64,000 nucleotides of DNA from Burkholderia diffusa (lineage in GTDB: Bacteria; Pseudomonadota; Gammaproteobacteria; Burkholderiales; Burkholderiaceae): positions 682,001-746,000 of the forward strand of contig NZ_CP013364.1 of assembly GCF_001718315.1 (NCBI RefSeq). Direction: 5' to 3'. Below, piece by piece: positions 35,078 to 44,857 of the stretch (position 1 is its first letter; each line of letters opens with the position of its first letter). A model generated the notes under the pieces. That model was given only the letters and a program-made list of their open reading frames with translations, was not told where the DNA came from and ran no database searches. Position numbers and translations under genes: made by a program.

Positions 35078-35519
35078 TTGACGACGGATGCGCGATCGCA
35101 CGGATCATCTGCATCACGAAGTTTCCGTCGATCGCCCATCGGGCATGGCTTACACGGTCAAATAACCCGTCAGGAAAAGTGTTTCTCCAATCACATCGCA
35201 TCGATATTCCACGGGGCGATGAACCGACGGAGACAGCGTTGCTGATGCCCTGCTGCTCAATCAGCAGTTTCGCGTTCCCCGAACGCTGGATCGCTGTGAT
35301 CGGACACCGTTGCATCGAACGCGATGACGCCGAATCCGCTGTCGCGGCAGCGCGCGTCCCCGCCGTTTCATCCTGCGCAGCAATCCGGCTTTCGTTATCA
35401 GAAATCGATGTTTCCCGTGCGGCGCAAAACACTGAACACTCTGCTGATCAGGCAGCCACCGGACCGCGACGCCATTCAACGCTGGTTCAAACCGTTCGAT
35501 CGACTCACGCCTTATCGCC
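35078..35519. other. Divergent control region between sfn operon and sfnR
   Basis: 442 nt without a supported gene. It should carry the SfnR enhancer sites, an IHF bend and the sfnR promoter. No clear repeated enhancer motif was found by eye. Confidence 0.5.
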
Positions 35520-36650
<1,131 letters not shown>

Positions 36651-36776
36651 GAAACGCGATCGCGCGGCTGCAAGCGGTGCCGCGCATCGGCGAGGCGGGT
36701 GGTGGTCGCTTCGGCTCGTCGCAATTCATCGACGGCATGAACGGACGATGCCGATGCGCTGCTCGCCTGCGCGACG

Positions 36777-36804
36777 GCAAGCGGCGCGTCGCCGAGCCGC
36801 TTGC
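36777..36804. terminator. Hairpin between convergent sfnR and lipoprotein genes
   Basis: GCAAGCGGC (36777-36785) pairs perfectly with GCCGCTTGC (36796-36804) across a 10-nt loop, between the two stop codons. There is no T-run on either side, so intrinsic termination is uncertain. Confidence 0.45.
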
Positions 36805-36818
36805 AGTACGGTACGCCG

Positions 36819-38015
36819 TTATTTCCCGACGCCGCCCGTTACGCCGCCCAGCAACGACGTAACGGGCGTGAGCGGGTTCGCCGAGGAACCGGCGCCGCCC
36901 GCCGCGCCAGCGAGCGTGCCGGTAACCGTCGACACGAGGTTCGTCACCGGCCCGAGCGGACTCGCAGCACCGGCACCGGTCGTGCCGCCGAGCGCACCGG
37001 TCAACGACCCGAGCGGCGTCGAGCCGAGCCCCGGCAGCACGCCGCCGAGCGGGCCGGACGTGCTCGAGCCACCCGACGGGCCGTTCTGCACGGTGGCGAC
37101 GGAAGCACCCGCGAGGCTCACGATCAGCCCGGGAATCGGCGCGACGCCGTTCGGGCCGTTGTAGTTGACCAGTCCACCGGCGTTCGTGACGGTATTGCCG
37201 AGCGCGCCGACGAGCGCCCCCACCGATCCGACGGCCGGTTGTGACGAGACGGACCCCATCCGCGAGCCCGTTGTCGCCAGCGCGGTGCCGACCTGCCCGA
37301 GCAGACCGGCCACCGGCTGACCGAGGCCCGTGGTCGCGCCGATCTGCTGCGTTGCCTGACCGGCCGTGATGACGAGCGGCGTGACGACCGAACTAAGCGG
37401 CTGCGTGACCTGTTGGACGGCGCCCGACGCCAGCGTCGCGCCGACCGTGTTGCCTGCCGCGCCGAGTCCGCCGGCCACGGTGTCGAGCACCGCGCCGACG
37501 GGTGTCGTCACCGGCGCGAGCGGCGCCAGCGGCCCCGAGCCGAGCGCGCGGATGGTCTGCGCGAGGCCCGTGACCGGAATTGCCGTCGTGCCGACAACTT
37601 CGCCAAGGCCGGCGACCGTCGTACCAACCGGGTTGGACGTCGAACCAGTCTTGCCAAGCCCGTCGCTGAGCGCATCGGCCGCGGCGCGCGAGATCGTGCT
37701 GATGCTCGAGATCGTATCGCCTGCGCTGCGCGTCACGGTATTCCCGAGTACCGGCAACGACATCGCACTGACAGTCGAGCCGACGCCGACCGCGAGCGCG
37801 CCGGCGGTGCTCACGACGCCGCGCGTGCCGGGGGTGCCGCTGGTGCCCCAGCCGCCGTCCGATGTGTTGCTGCCGGGCGTATTGCCGGCACTGGTTGCGC
37901 CGCTGGTGCTCGCGGCTGCGTTCGCCGGCGCGGCAACGTCGGTGCCGCCACAGGCGGTCAGCATGCCGGCGGCGGCGAGCAACGCCGCGGACGTGACAAT
38001 GCGGGTTCGATACAT
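36819..38015 (-). CDS. Low-complexity Gly/Ser/Thr-rich lipoprotein (collagen-like type)
   Basis: 398 residues. Lipoprotein signal TSAALLAAAGMLTAC has a lipobox LTAC with Cys about residue 22. The mature protein is almost entirely Gly, Ala, Thr, Ser, Val, Leu and Pro, with loosely repeated units such as GLGAAGNTVGATL and LGGVLPGLGSTPLGSLTGAL and no Cys. It lacks strict Gly-X-Y periodicity. As I recall, similar Burkholderia proteins are annotated as collagen-like. ATG 38015 follows GAGGAG. Surface-exposed or periplasmic matrix role is inference. Confidence 0.75.
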   Translation of the reverse strand: MYRTRIVTSAALLAAAGMLTACGGTDVAAPANAAASTSGATSAGNTPGSNTSDGGWGTSGTPGTRGVVSTAGALAVGVGSTVSAMSLPVLGNTVTRSAGDTISSISTISRAAADALSDGLGKTGSTSNPVGTTVAGLGEVVGTTAIPVTGLAQTIRALGSGPLAPLAPVTTPVGAVLDTVAGGLGAAGNTVGATLASGAVQQVTQPLSSVVTPLVITAGQATQQIGATTGLGQPVAGLLGQVGTALATTGSRMGSVSSQPAVGSVGALVGALGNTVTNAGGLVNYNGPNGVAPIPGLIVSLAGASVATVQNGPSGGSSTSGPLGGVLPGLGSTPLGSLTGALGGTTGAGAASPLGPVTNLVSTVTGTLAGAAGGAGSSANPLTPVTSLLGGVTGGVGK

Positions 38016-38353
38016 GGTGGTCTCCTCGCGGCCCGGGCGATGGAATGTTCGATTGAGGACCGCAGGAGAAACAGCATTTTCCATGCCATCGGCACTAGGC
38101 GAATACGCCTTTCCGCCGCAACGCCAGCATCCGCGCGCTCGCGCAGGCGCCTGCCCGCGATCGCGATCGATACGTTTCGGCCCCCAAGCGGCTCTGTTTT
38201 CGTTACATTCGTGCTACGAATGCCCGGATGTAACGTAACGCCGGCCGCGCGGCGCGCCGCTTTCCGGCGCGCGGCCCACCATCCACAGTACGAAGCCCGG
38301 CGGCACCGCATGCGAGCCGCCGGGCTTCGTCCCATCGTCAGGAACCCGCTGCC
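38016..38353. other. Divergent intergenic region with strong hairpins before dhaK
   Basis: 338 nt, no gene. A perfect 15-bp stem ACGAAGCCCGGCGGC (38290-38304) / GCCGCCGGGCTTCGT (38316-38330) with an 11-nt loop ends 23 nt before the kinase ATG. A second GC-rich inverted repeat (38243-38276) precedes it. No T-tract follows either. Confidence 0.65.
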
Positions 38354-40063
38354 ATGAAAAAGCTCGTGAACCACCCGTCCGACGTCGTGCGCGAAATGCT
38401 CGAAGGCATCGCGCGGCAGTCGCCGCATGTCGCGATCCTCGGCGACGAGCAGGTGCTCGTGCGCCAGCCGCTGCCCGAGCCATCACAGCGCCCCGTCGCG
38501 ATCCTGTCCGGCGGCGGCAGCGGTCACGAGCCCGCGCACGGCGGCTATGTCGGCGAAGGGATGCTGAGCGCGGCCGTCTGCGGCGAAGTGTTCACGTCGC
38601 CGCCGACCGATGCAGTACTCGCCGCGATCCGCGCGTGCGCCGGCCCGAACGGCGCGCTGCTCGTCGTGAAGAACTACACAGGCGACCGCCTCAATTTCGG
38701 GCTGGCCGCCGAACTCGCGCGCGCCGAGGGCATTCCGGTGGAAACCGTGATCGTCGCCGACGACGTGTCGCTGCGCGGCCGCGTCGAGCGCGGGCAGCGA
38801 CGCGGGATCGCGGGCACCGTGCTGATCCACAAGCTGGCCGGCGCGGCCGCGGCGCGCGGGTTGCCGCTCGCCCGCGTCGCGGGAATCGCGCGCGACGCAG
38901 CCGCCGAACTCGGCACGATGGGCGTCGCGCTCGACGGCTGCACGATTCCCGGCGCCGACAAGTCCGGGTTCAGCCTCGCCGATCACGAGATCGAGCTCGG
39001 CCTCGGCATCCACGGCGAGAAAGGCGTCGAACGCACCGCGCCGCTGCCGGCAGACGCGCTCGTCGAGACGCTGCTGTCGAGCATCGTCGCGGACCTGGTG
39101 CTCGATCGCGGCGAACGCGTCGCACTGTTCGTCAACGGTCTCGGCGCGACGCCGGACATGGAACTGGCGATCGTGCTGCGCGCCGCGTACGACAACCTGA
39201 GCCGGCGCGGCATCATCGTCGCGCGTGCGTGGGCCGGCACGTTCCTTTCGGCGCTGGACATGCCCGGCTGCTCAATCTCGCTGCTGCGGCTGAACGACGA
39301 ACGCGCCGCGCTGCTGGATGCGCCGACGCAGGCGCGCGCGTGGCCCGGTGGCGGCGCGGTCAACACGCGGATCCAGGTGGCCGCCGCAGCCGTGCCCGAC
39401 CAGCCGCTGCCGCCGCTCGATGCGGCCGGCCGCGCGTGGGCGGCGCGCCTGCGGCCGGCGCTGCACGCGGTCGCGCAAGCGTTGATCGACAACGAAGCGA
39501 CGCTGACGGAACTCGACACGGCCGCCGGCGACGGCGATCTGGGCGCGAGCATGCATCGCGCCGCGCAGGCGATCCTCGCGTTGCCCGAGGCCGCGTACGG
39601 CACGCCGGCCGGCGCGCTCGCGGCGCTGGGCACCGCGTTGCGCCGCGCGATCGCGGGCAGTTCGGGACCGTTCTATGCGACCGCGCTGCTGCGCGCATCG
39701 CGGCGCCTCGCCGATGCCGCGGATACCGCCGCACCGTCGGCGCGCGACTGGGCTGCGGCGTTGCGCAGTGCGGTGGATGCGATCTCCGAACTGGGCGGCG
39801 CGCGCGCCGGCGACCGGACGATGCTCGATGCACTGGTGCCGGCCGCCGATGCGTTCGATCGCGCGCTCGATCATGAGCGCGACCCGGCTGGCGCATGGGC
39901 GCAAGCCGTCGAGGCGGCGGAACACGGCGCGCAACGAACGGCCGGCATGACGCCGCGCGCCGGACGTGCGAGCTATCTCGGCGAACGCGCGATCGGCACG
40001 CCCGATGGTGGCGCGGCGGCGGTCGCGTACTGGCTGCGCGCGTTACTGCCACACATTCGGTAA
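38354..40063 (+). CDS. dhaK: ATP-dependent dihydroxyacetone kinase (DhaK-DhaL fusion)
   Basis: 569 residues in one chain. The DhaK domain (residues 1 to about 330) has SGGGSGHEPAHGGYVGEGML for substrate binding and LGIHGEKG with His at position 220, the residue that covalently holds dihydroxyacetone in the Citrobacter enzyme. The DhaL domain (about 365-569) carries the Mg/ATP motif AAGDGDLGASM. This is the ATP-dependent DAK type and not the PTS-dependent DhaKLM system. It phosphorylates dihydroxyacetone or glyceraldehyde for glycolysis. It stands alone after strong hairpins. Confidence 0.93.
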   Translation: MKKLVNHPSDVVREMLEGIARQSPHVAILGDEQVLVRQPLPEPSQRPVAILSGGGSGHEPAHGGYVGEGMLSAAVCGEVFTSPPTDAVLAAIRACAGPNGALLVVKNYTGDRLNFGLAAELARAEGIPVETVIVADDVSLRGRVERGQRRGIAGTVLIHKLAGAAAARGLPLARVAGIARDAAAELGTMGVALDGCTIPGADKSGFSLADHEIELGLGIHGEKGVERTAPLPADALVETLLSSIVADLVLDRGERVALFVNGLGATPDMELAIVLRAAYDNLSRRGIIVARAWAGTFLSALDMPGCSISLLRLNDERAALLDAPTQARAWPGGGAVNTRIQVAAAAVPDQPLPPLDAAGRAWAARLRPALHAVAQALIDNEATLTELDTAAGDGDLGASMHRAAQAILALPEAAYGTPAGALAALGTALRRAIAGSSGPFYATALLRASRRLADAADTAAPSARDWAAALRSAVDAISELGGARAGDRTMLDALVPAADAFDRALDHERDPAGAWAQAVEAAEHGAQRTAGMTPRAGRASYLGERAIGTPDGGAAAVAYWLRALLPHIR

Positions 40064-40072
40064 CGGCCCCGC

Positions 40073-40360
40073 TCAGACGCCCTCGACCAGCACCGCGCGA
40101 TAGCGCGCGCCGTTGAACCGGTGCTGGACGACCTTCCGGTATTCGGGGCCGTGATACCACGCGTGCGCGGCCTCTTTCGACGGGAACTCGACGATCACGA
40201 CGCCTTCCGGGCCTTCACCCTCGAGGATTTCCTGCGGCCCATATGCTGCAAGCACCTTCACTGGATGGTCGGCAAGGGTCGCACCGACCTGGCTCGAATA
40301 GATGTCGAGCTCATGCTGGTCCTGCGTGCTTTCCCGTGTGAAAACGATGTAGGTTGCCAC
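40073..40360 (-). CDS. DUF1330 family protein
   Basis: 95 residues, ferredoxin-like dimeric alpha/beta barrel. The DUF1330 pattern is seen in GVVIVEFPSKEAAHAWYHGP followed by EYRKVV. The protein is small, soluble and without signal. Family members have no established activity. Convergent with dhaK (9 nt between the genes). ATG 40360 has GGAGCACGCATCGT just upstream. Confidence 0.85.
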   Translation of the reverse strand: MATYIVFTRESTQDQHELDIYSSQVGATLADHPVKVLAAYGPQEILEGEGPEGVVIVEFPSKEAAHAWYHGPEYRKVVQHRFNGARYRAVLVEGV

Positions 40361-40623
40361 GATGCGTGCTCCTGATGAATTGTGAAAACGGGGACGCCAC
40401 GCGCTGCCCGGCCTAATGAATTCTGCGTGGCAGCGCGCAGCTTACAGCCGTTCGCCGACCGGTGCCTCGGCGACGGGGGCGGTGGTCCGCTGGCCACCCT
40501 TCGGCGGCACGGGAAAACCCCGATCCCCACATCGTCCTATGACATCGGGCCTCGGTAATTGGCGGGATTACTTTGATCCTCGTCGGCGCCCGCCCGGGCG
40601 CATGCTGATAGCGAGGATCCCTC

Positions 40624-42009
40624 ATGCGATACGTGCCATCGTGGACTTCCGTTTCCCCCGCCACGTCCGTTCCGGACGAGACGGCTTCCCGCGGCGACGA
40701 GCCGCACTGCCTGCCTCGGGTCGCGATTGCGGCCGCCGCCCTCGGCAATGCAACCGAATGGTTCGATTACGGCATTTACGCGTACGGACTCGCGTACATC
40801 TCGGCCGCACTATTTCCCGGCAACACGGCCAGCGCGACGCTGTTCGCACTCGGCACCTTCGCGATCTCGTTCCTGATCCGCCCGCTCGGCGGCCTGTTCT
40901 GGGGCCCGCTCGGCGACCGCCTCGGCCGCAAACGCGTGCTCGCGCTGACCGTCCTCACGATGTCGGGCGCGACCCTGCTCGTCGGCGTGCTGCCGAGCTA
41001 CGCGAGTGCCGGCTGGCTCGCACCGGCCGCGCTGATCGTGCTGCGCATGGTGCAGGGTTTCTCGACCGGCGGCGAATACGGCGGCGCGGCGACCTTCATC
41101 GCCGAATACGCACCGGATTCACGACGTGGCCTCTGCGGCAGCTTCCTCGAATTCGCGACGCTCGCCGGATTCTCGCTCGGCGCGCTGCTGATGCTCGGGT
41201 TCGCGCTGCTGCTCGGCGACACCGCGATGCATGCGTGGGGCTGGCGCCTGCCGTTCCTCGTCGCGGCGCCGCTCGGACTGATCGGCTTCTATCTGCGTTC
41301 CCGCCTCGAGGAAACGCCGGTGTTCCGCGAACTCGAGGAGCAGGCGCATCGGCGCGAGCAGAGTACCGCCGCCACGGCGCTGCCGATCGGTCAGCTGCTC
41401 GTCCGCTACGCGCGGCCGCTGCTTCTGCTCGGCGGGCTCGTCGTCGCGCTGAACGTCGTCAACTACGTGCTGCTCGCGTACATGCCGACCTACATGCACA
41501 AGGAACTCGGCGTCAGCGAGAACATGTCGTTGCTGATTCCGCTGATCGGCATGCTCGCGATGATGGTGCTGCTGCCGTTCGCCGGCTGGCTGTCGGATCG
41601 CGTCGGCCGCAAGGCGATGTGGTGGATCTCGCTCGTCGGGCTGTTCGTCGCGGCCGTGCCGATGTTCACGTTGATGACGCATGGCGTGTTCGGCGCATTC
41701 GTCGGCTTCGCGGTGCTGGGCCTGCTGTACGTGCCGCAGCTCGCGACGATCTCCGCGATGTTCCCGGCGATGTTCCCGACCCACGTGCGGTATGCCGGCA
41801 TGGCGATCGCGTACAACGTGTCGACATCGCTGTTCGGCGGCACCGCGCCGATCGTCAACGACTGGCTGATCGGCAAGACCGGCAACGCGCTGATTCCCGC
41901 GTATTACATGATGGCGGCCTGTGCGATCGGGCTGGTGGCGTTGTCGGGTGTGATCGAGACGCGCGGGTGCTCGCTGCGCGGCGAGACGGTGCCGGGACAA
42001 CCGGGCTGA
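40624..42009 (+). CDS. MFS transporter of the metabolite:H+ symporter (ProP-like) family
   Basis: 461 residues, 12 membrane helices. GNATEWFDYGIYAYGLAYI and the loop GPLGDRLGRKRVLALTVL are MHS-family signatures shared with ProP (proline/betaine/ectoine) and ShiA. QGFSTGGEYGGAATFIAEYA in helix 4-5 is also typical. No C-terminal coiled coil as in E. coli ProP, so osmosensing is unlikely. It lies about 1.4 kb from the ectoine-catabolism operon, which has no importer of its own in the window, so it is a candidate ectoine importer. That is inference. Confidence 0.85.
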   Translation: MRYVPSWTSVSPATSVPDETASRGDEPHCLPRVAIAAAALGNATEWFDYGIYAYGLAYISAALFPGNTASATLFALGTFAISFLIRPLGGLFWGPLGDRLGRKRVLALTVLTMSGATLLVGVLPSYASAGWLAPAALIVLRMVQGFSTGGEYGGAATFIAEYAPDSRRGLCGSFLEFATLAGFSLGALLMLGFALLLGDTAMHAWGWRLPFLVAAPLGLIGFYLRSRLEETPVFRELEEQAHRREQSTAATALPIGQLLVRYARPLLLLGGLVVALNVVNYVLLAYMPTYMHKELGVSENMSLLIPLIGMLAMMVLLPFAGWLSDRVGRKAMWWISLVGLFVAAVPMFTLMTHGVFGAFVGFAVLGLLYVPQLATISAMFPAMFPTHVRYAGMAIAYNVSTSLFGGTAPIVNDWLIGKTGNALIPAYYMMAACAIGLVALSGVIETRGCSLRGETVPGQPG

Positions 42010-42017
42010 CGCGTGTC

Positions 42018-42090
42018 GGGGCGACGTTCGTCGCCCCATAAACGGCAACCCTTGCATCGCCCGCGGTCCGGCAACGGACCGCGGGCGATG
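42018..42090. repeat. Two strong hairpins after the MFS gene
   Basis: First: GGGGCGACG (42018-42026) / CGTCGCCCC (42029-42037). Second: a perfect 16-bp stem CATCGCCCGCGGTCCG (42055-42070) / CGGACCGCGGGCGATG (42075-42090) closed by a GCAA tetraloop (GNRA class). Between them is CCCCATAAACGG, repeated near 60248. No T-tract follows. Confidence 0.65.
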
Positions 42091-42306
42091 TGCATTTCGG
42101 CGCCATGAACCCGCCGGCGGATTGGTGTCGCGAGGACAACACGATGTTCGCAGGCGCGGTGCTTCAGGCGTTCGTCGAGCGTCCCTACAATCGCCGACAT
42201 GCTCGATCGGCATGCAAGCGACACGGAAAACGCGTCATGCTCGATCGCGCGCGATCCGCGCTGTGCAGCGCGGAAGACCCCCACTCGATGAAGAGGACGA
42301 TTCAAC

Positions 42307-43239
42307 ATGAACGGACCAATCCGAAACGTGCGACCGGTAACGACCCGCCTGGGCAAGGAAGCGGCTGGTGAACTCGTTCCATCCCGCTACGCGGTGCGCA
42401 TCGGCGACGTCGACGTCGTGCTGATCAGCGACGGCGTTCTGCCGCTGCCGACTTCCACGATGTCCACCAACGTGAGCGAAGCGGACCGCAACGAATGGTT
42501 CGACGGACGGTTCCTGCAACGCGACATGTTCGACTGGGCGCTGAATATCGCGCTCGTGCGCAGCGCCGATCGCCTGATCCTGATCGACTCCGGCGTGGGC
42601 GACGGCTTCGAATACTTCACGCGCGCGGGGCGGTCGGTGATGCGTCTCGAATCCGCGGGGATAGACCTCGCCGCGATCACCGACATCGTGATCACCCACA
42701 TGCACATGGATCACGTCGGCGGGCTGAACGTCGACGGCGTCAAGGCCCGGCTGAGCCCCGACGTGCGCATTCACGTGTCGGCCGCGGAACTGGCGTTCTG
42801 GAAAAATCCGGACTTCAGCAAGACCGTGATGCCGGAAACCGTCCCGCCCGCGCTACGCAAGGCAGCGGCGCGATTCGTTGAGCTGTATCGCGAGCACATC
42901 GTACCGTTCGACCACACCGTGGAAGTTGCGGCCGGCGTGTCGGCGCGCGTGACCGGTGGTCATACACCGGGACACTGCGTGGTCGATATCGCATCGGACG
43001 GCGAACGACTGACGTTCTCGGGCGACGCGATCTTCGAAGTGAACTTCGACCATCCTGATTGGCAAAACGGCTTCGAGCACGATCCGCAGGCGGCTACCAA
43101 CGTCCGGATCGCACTGTTCAACGAAGCCGTCGAAACCGGCGCGATGCTGGCTGCCGCGCATGTCGCGTTCCCGTCGATAGGCCACATTGCGAGGGACGGA
43201 GACGGATTCCGCTTCGTCCCTGTCGTGTGGGACTACTGA
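42307..43239 (+). CDS. MBL-fold metallohydrolase
   Basis: 310 residues. The zinc motif HMHMDHVGG (HxHxDH at residues 131-136) is intact. Downstream ligands are present in GGHTPGHCVVDI (His), FSGDAIFEVNFDHPDW (Asp) and AAHVAFPSIGHI (His). The binuclear site and length fit the AHL-lactonase/AttM-like or MBL oxidoreductase groups, but the substrate cannot be read. No signal peptide, so cytoplasmic. It lies between the MFS gene and the end of the ectoine operon, convergent with the latter. Confidence 0.85.
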   Translation: MNGPIRNVRPVTTRLGKEAAGELVPSRYAVRIGDVDVVLISDGVLPLPTSTMSTNVSEADRNEWFDGRFLQRDMFDWALNIALVRSADRLILIDSGVGDGFEYFTRAGRSVMRLESAGIDLAAITDIVITHMHMDHVGGLNVDGVKARLSPDVRIHVSAAELAFWKNPDFSKTVMPETVPPALRKAAARFVELYREHIVPFDHTVEVAAGVSARVTGGHTPGHCVVDIASDGERLTFSGDAIFEVNFDHPDWQNGFEHDPQAATNVRIALFNEAVETGAMLAAAHVAFPSIGHIARDGDGFRFVPVVWDY

Positions 43240-43370
43240 GTGATGTGTGAAACGCAGCGGGCGCCATGCGGACCGTACTGATGAGGTTAGTTGGATCGCC
43301 ATCGTTCTCGCAGCAATGGTGGTGCCTCGTAGCACGGAACACCGCTTTCGGGAGTGGCCACCCGTGAAAC

Positions 43371-43403
43371 AAAAAACGCCGCCGCACTTCCGTGCGACGG
43401 CGT
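43371..43403 (-). terminator. Rho-independent terminator of ectoine operon
   Basis: On the minus strand a 12-bp stem (43392-43403 with 43376-43387, one mismatch), 4-nt loop GGAA, is followed by TTTTTT and GTTTC. It lies about 40 nt after the doeD stop. Confidence 0.85.
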
Positions 43404-43443
43404 CACTTCGCGCGCTTGCGCGCGGATCTGAACCGCCGGAAAC

Positions 43444-44838
43444 TCAGGCGACGCTCGACAGATTGCGCTCCGCGACCTCGTCCACCGCTTCCTTCACGAT
43501 CCCGACGATCTCGTCGGCTTCCACCCGCGTCATCACCAGCGGCGGCGCAAAACCCAGAATATCGCCGTGCGGCATCGCGCGCGCGATCACCCCGCGCTGC
43601 AGCGCCGCGGCCGATACCTGCGCGCCGATCTTCAGCGCCGGATCGAACGGCGTGCGTGCGTCCTTGTCGGCCATGAACTCGAGCGCCGCCAGCATCCCGA
43701 CACTGCGGACCTCACCGACGAGCGGATGCGCGCCGAACGCGTCACGCAGCTTCGCGCCAAAATACGCGCCCACTTCGGCAGCGTTGCCGACCAGGTTCTC
43801 GCGTTCGAGAATCGCCAGGTTCGCGAGTGCGGCGGCCGCGCATACCGGGTGACCCGAATACGTCCAGCCGTGCCCCATCGGCCCATGCTCCTGCGAGCCG
43901 CGCGCAATTACGTCCCACACCTTCTCGCCGACGATCACGCCCGACAGCGGCGCATACGCACTCGTCAGCCCCTTTGCGACCGTGATGAGGTCAGGGGCGA
44001 TCCCGAAGTGCTGCGCGCCCATCTTCGAGCCCAGGCGCCCGAATCCGCAGACCACTTCATCCGAGATCAGCAGGATGTCGTGCTTGCGCAGCACGGCCTG
44101 GATCGCAGGCCAGTAGCCGGCCGGCGGCTCGATGATGCCGCCCGTGCCCATCACCGGTTCCGCGATGAACGCGGCAATCGTATCGGCGCCTTCGCGCGCG
44201 ATCAGCTTCTCGAGTTCCTCGACGCAGTGCGCGACGAACTGCGCTTCGCTCATTCCAGCCGGTGCCTTGCGATACCAGTGCGGACACACCGTGTGCTTCA
44301 CGCGATCGATCGGCAGGTCGAAATGCTGGTGGAAGCTCGGCAGGCCCGTGAGGCTGCCCGTCACGATGCCCGAGCCGTGATAGCCGCGCTCGCGCGAGAT
44401 GATCTTCTTCTTGTTGGGGCGGCCGAGCACGTTGTTGTAGTACCAGACGATCTTGATCTGCGTCTCGTTGGCGTCGGAACCCGACATCCCGTAGTAGACC
44501 TTCTTCATCCCCGCCGGCGCCCAGTCGATGATGCGCGACGACAGCTCGATGATCGCGTCCGACGAGTGGCCGACATACGTGTGGTAGTACGCAAGCTGCT
44601 TCGCCTGCTCGTGCATCGCGTCGGCGACTTCGGTGCGGCCATAGCCGATGTTCACGCAGTAGAGGCCGGCAAACGCGTCGATATAGCGCTTGCCCTGGTG
44701 ATCTTCGATGCGAATGCCTTGCGCGCCGCGCACGATCTTGCCGGGCAGCGCACCGGTCTCGTGGTCGTATGCATGCGTCGACGGGTGCATGAAGTGGGCG
44801 CGGTCCTCGCGCAGCAGTGCGTCGATCGATTGTTTCAT
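43444..44838 (-). CDS. doeD: L-2,4-diaminobutyrate transaminase (class III, DoeD)
   Basis: 464 residues, PLP-dependent class III aminotransferase. YYGMSGSDANETQIKIVWYY binds the PLP phosphate, LLISDEVVCGFGRLG holds the pyridine-N aspartate, and LITVAKGLTSAYAPLSG carries the Schiff-base Lys. In ectoine degradation DoeD converts L-2,4-diaminobutyrate to aspartate-4-semialdehyde. It is the last gene of the operon, 19 nt after doeC, and a terminator follows. Without context it would be called omega-amino acid:pyruvate transaminase; the neighbours decide the assignment. Confidence 0.85.
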   Translation of the reverse strand: MKQSIDALLREDRAHFMHPSTHAYDHETGALPGKIVRGAQGIRIEDHQGKRYIDAFAGLYCVNIGYGRTEVADAMHEQAKQLAYYHTYVGHSSDAIIELSSRIIDWAPAGMKKVYYGMSGSDANETQIKIVWYYNNVLGRPNKKKIISRERGYHGSGIVTGSLTGLPSFHQHFDLPIDRVKHTVCPHWYRKAPAGMSEAQFVAHCVEELEKLIAREGADTIAAFIAEPVMGTGGIIEPPAGYWPAIQAVLRKHDILLISDEVVCGFGRLGSKMGAQHFGIAPDLITVAKGLTSAYAPLSGVIVGEKVWDVIARGSQEHGPMGHGWTYSGHPVCAAAALANLAILERENLVGNAAEVGAYFGAKLRDAFGAHPLVGEVRSVGMLAALEFMADKDARTPFDPALKIGAQVSAAALQRGVIARAMPHGDILGFAPPLVMTRVEADEIVGIVKEAVDEVAERNLSSVA

Positions 44839-44857
44839 GATGGCTCCTTTGAATGGG

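Noticed and set aside
34803..35432. A 209-codon minus-strand gene covering the whole sfn control region
   Set aside because: Only the last 67 codons look like protein (the MsuE remnant); the upstream part spans the sigma-54 promoter and reads as non-coding.
36819..38015. True collagen triple helix in the low-complexity lipoprotein
   Set aside because: No sustained Gly-X-Y periodicity; only loosely repeated Gly-rich units.
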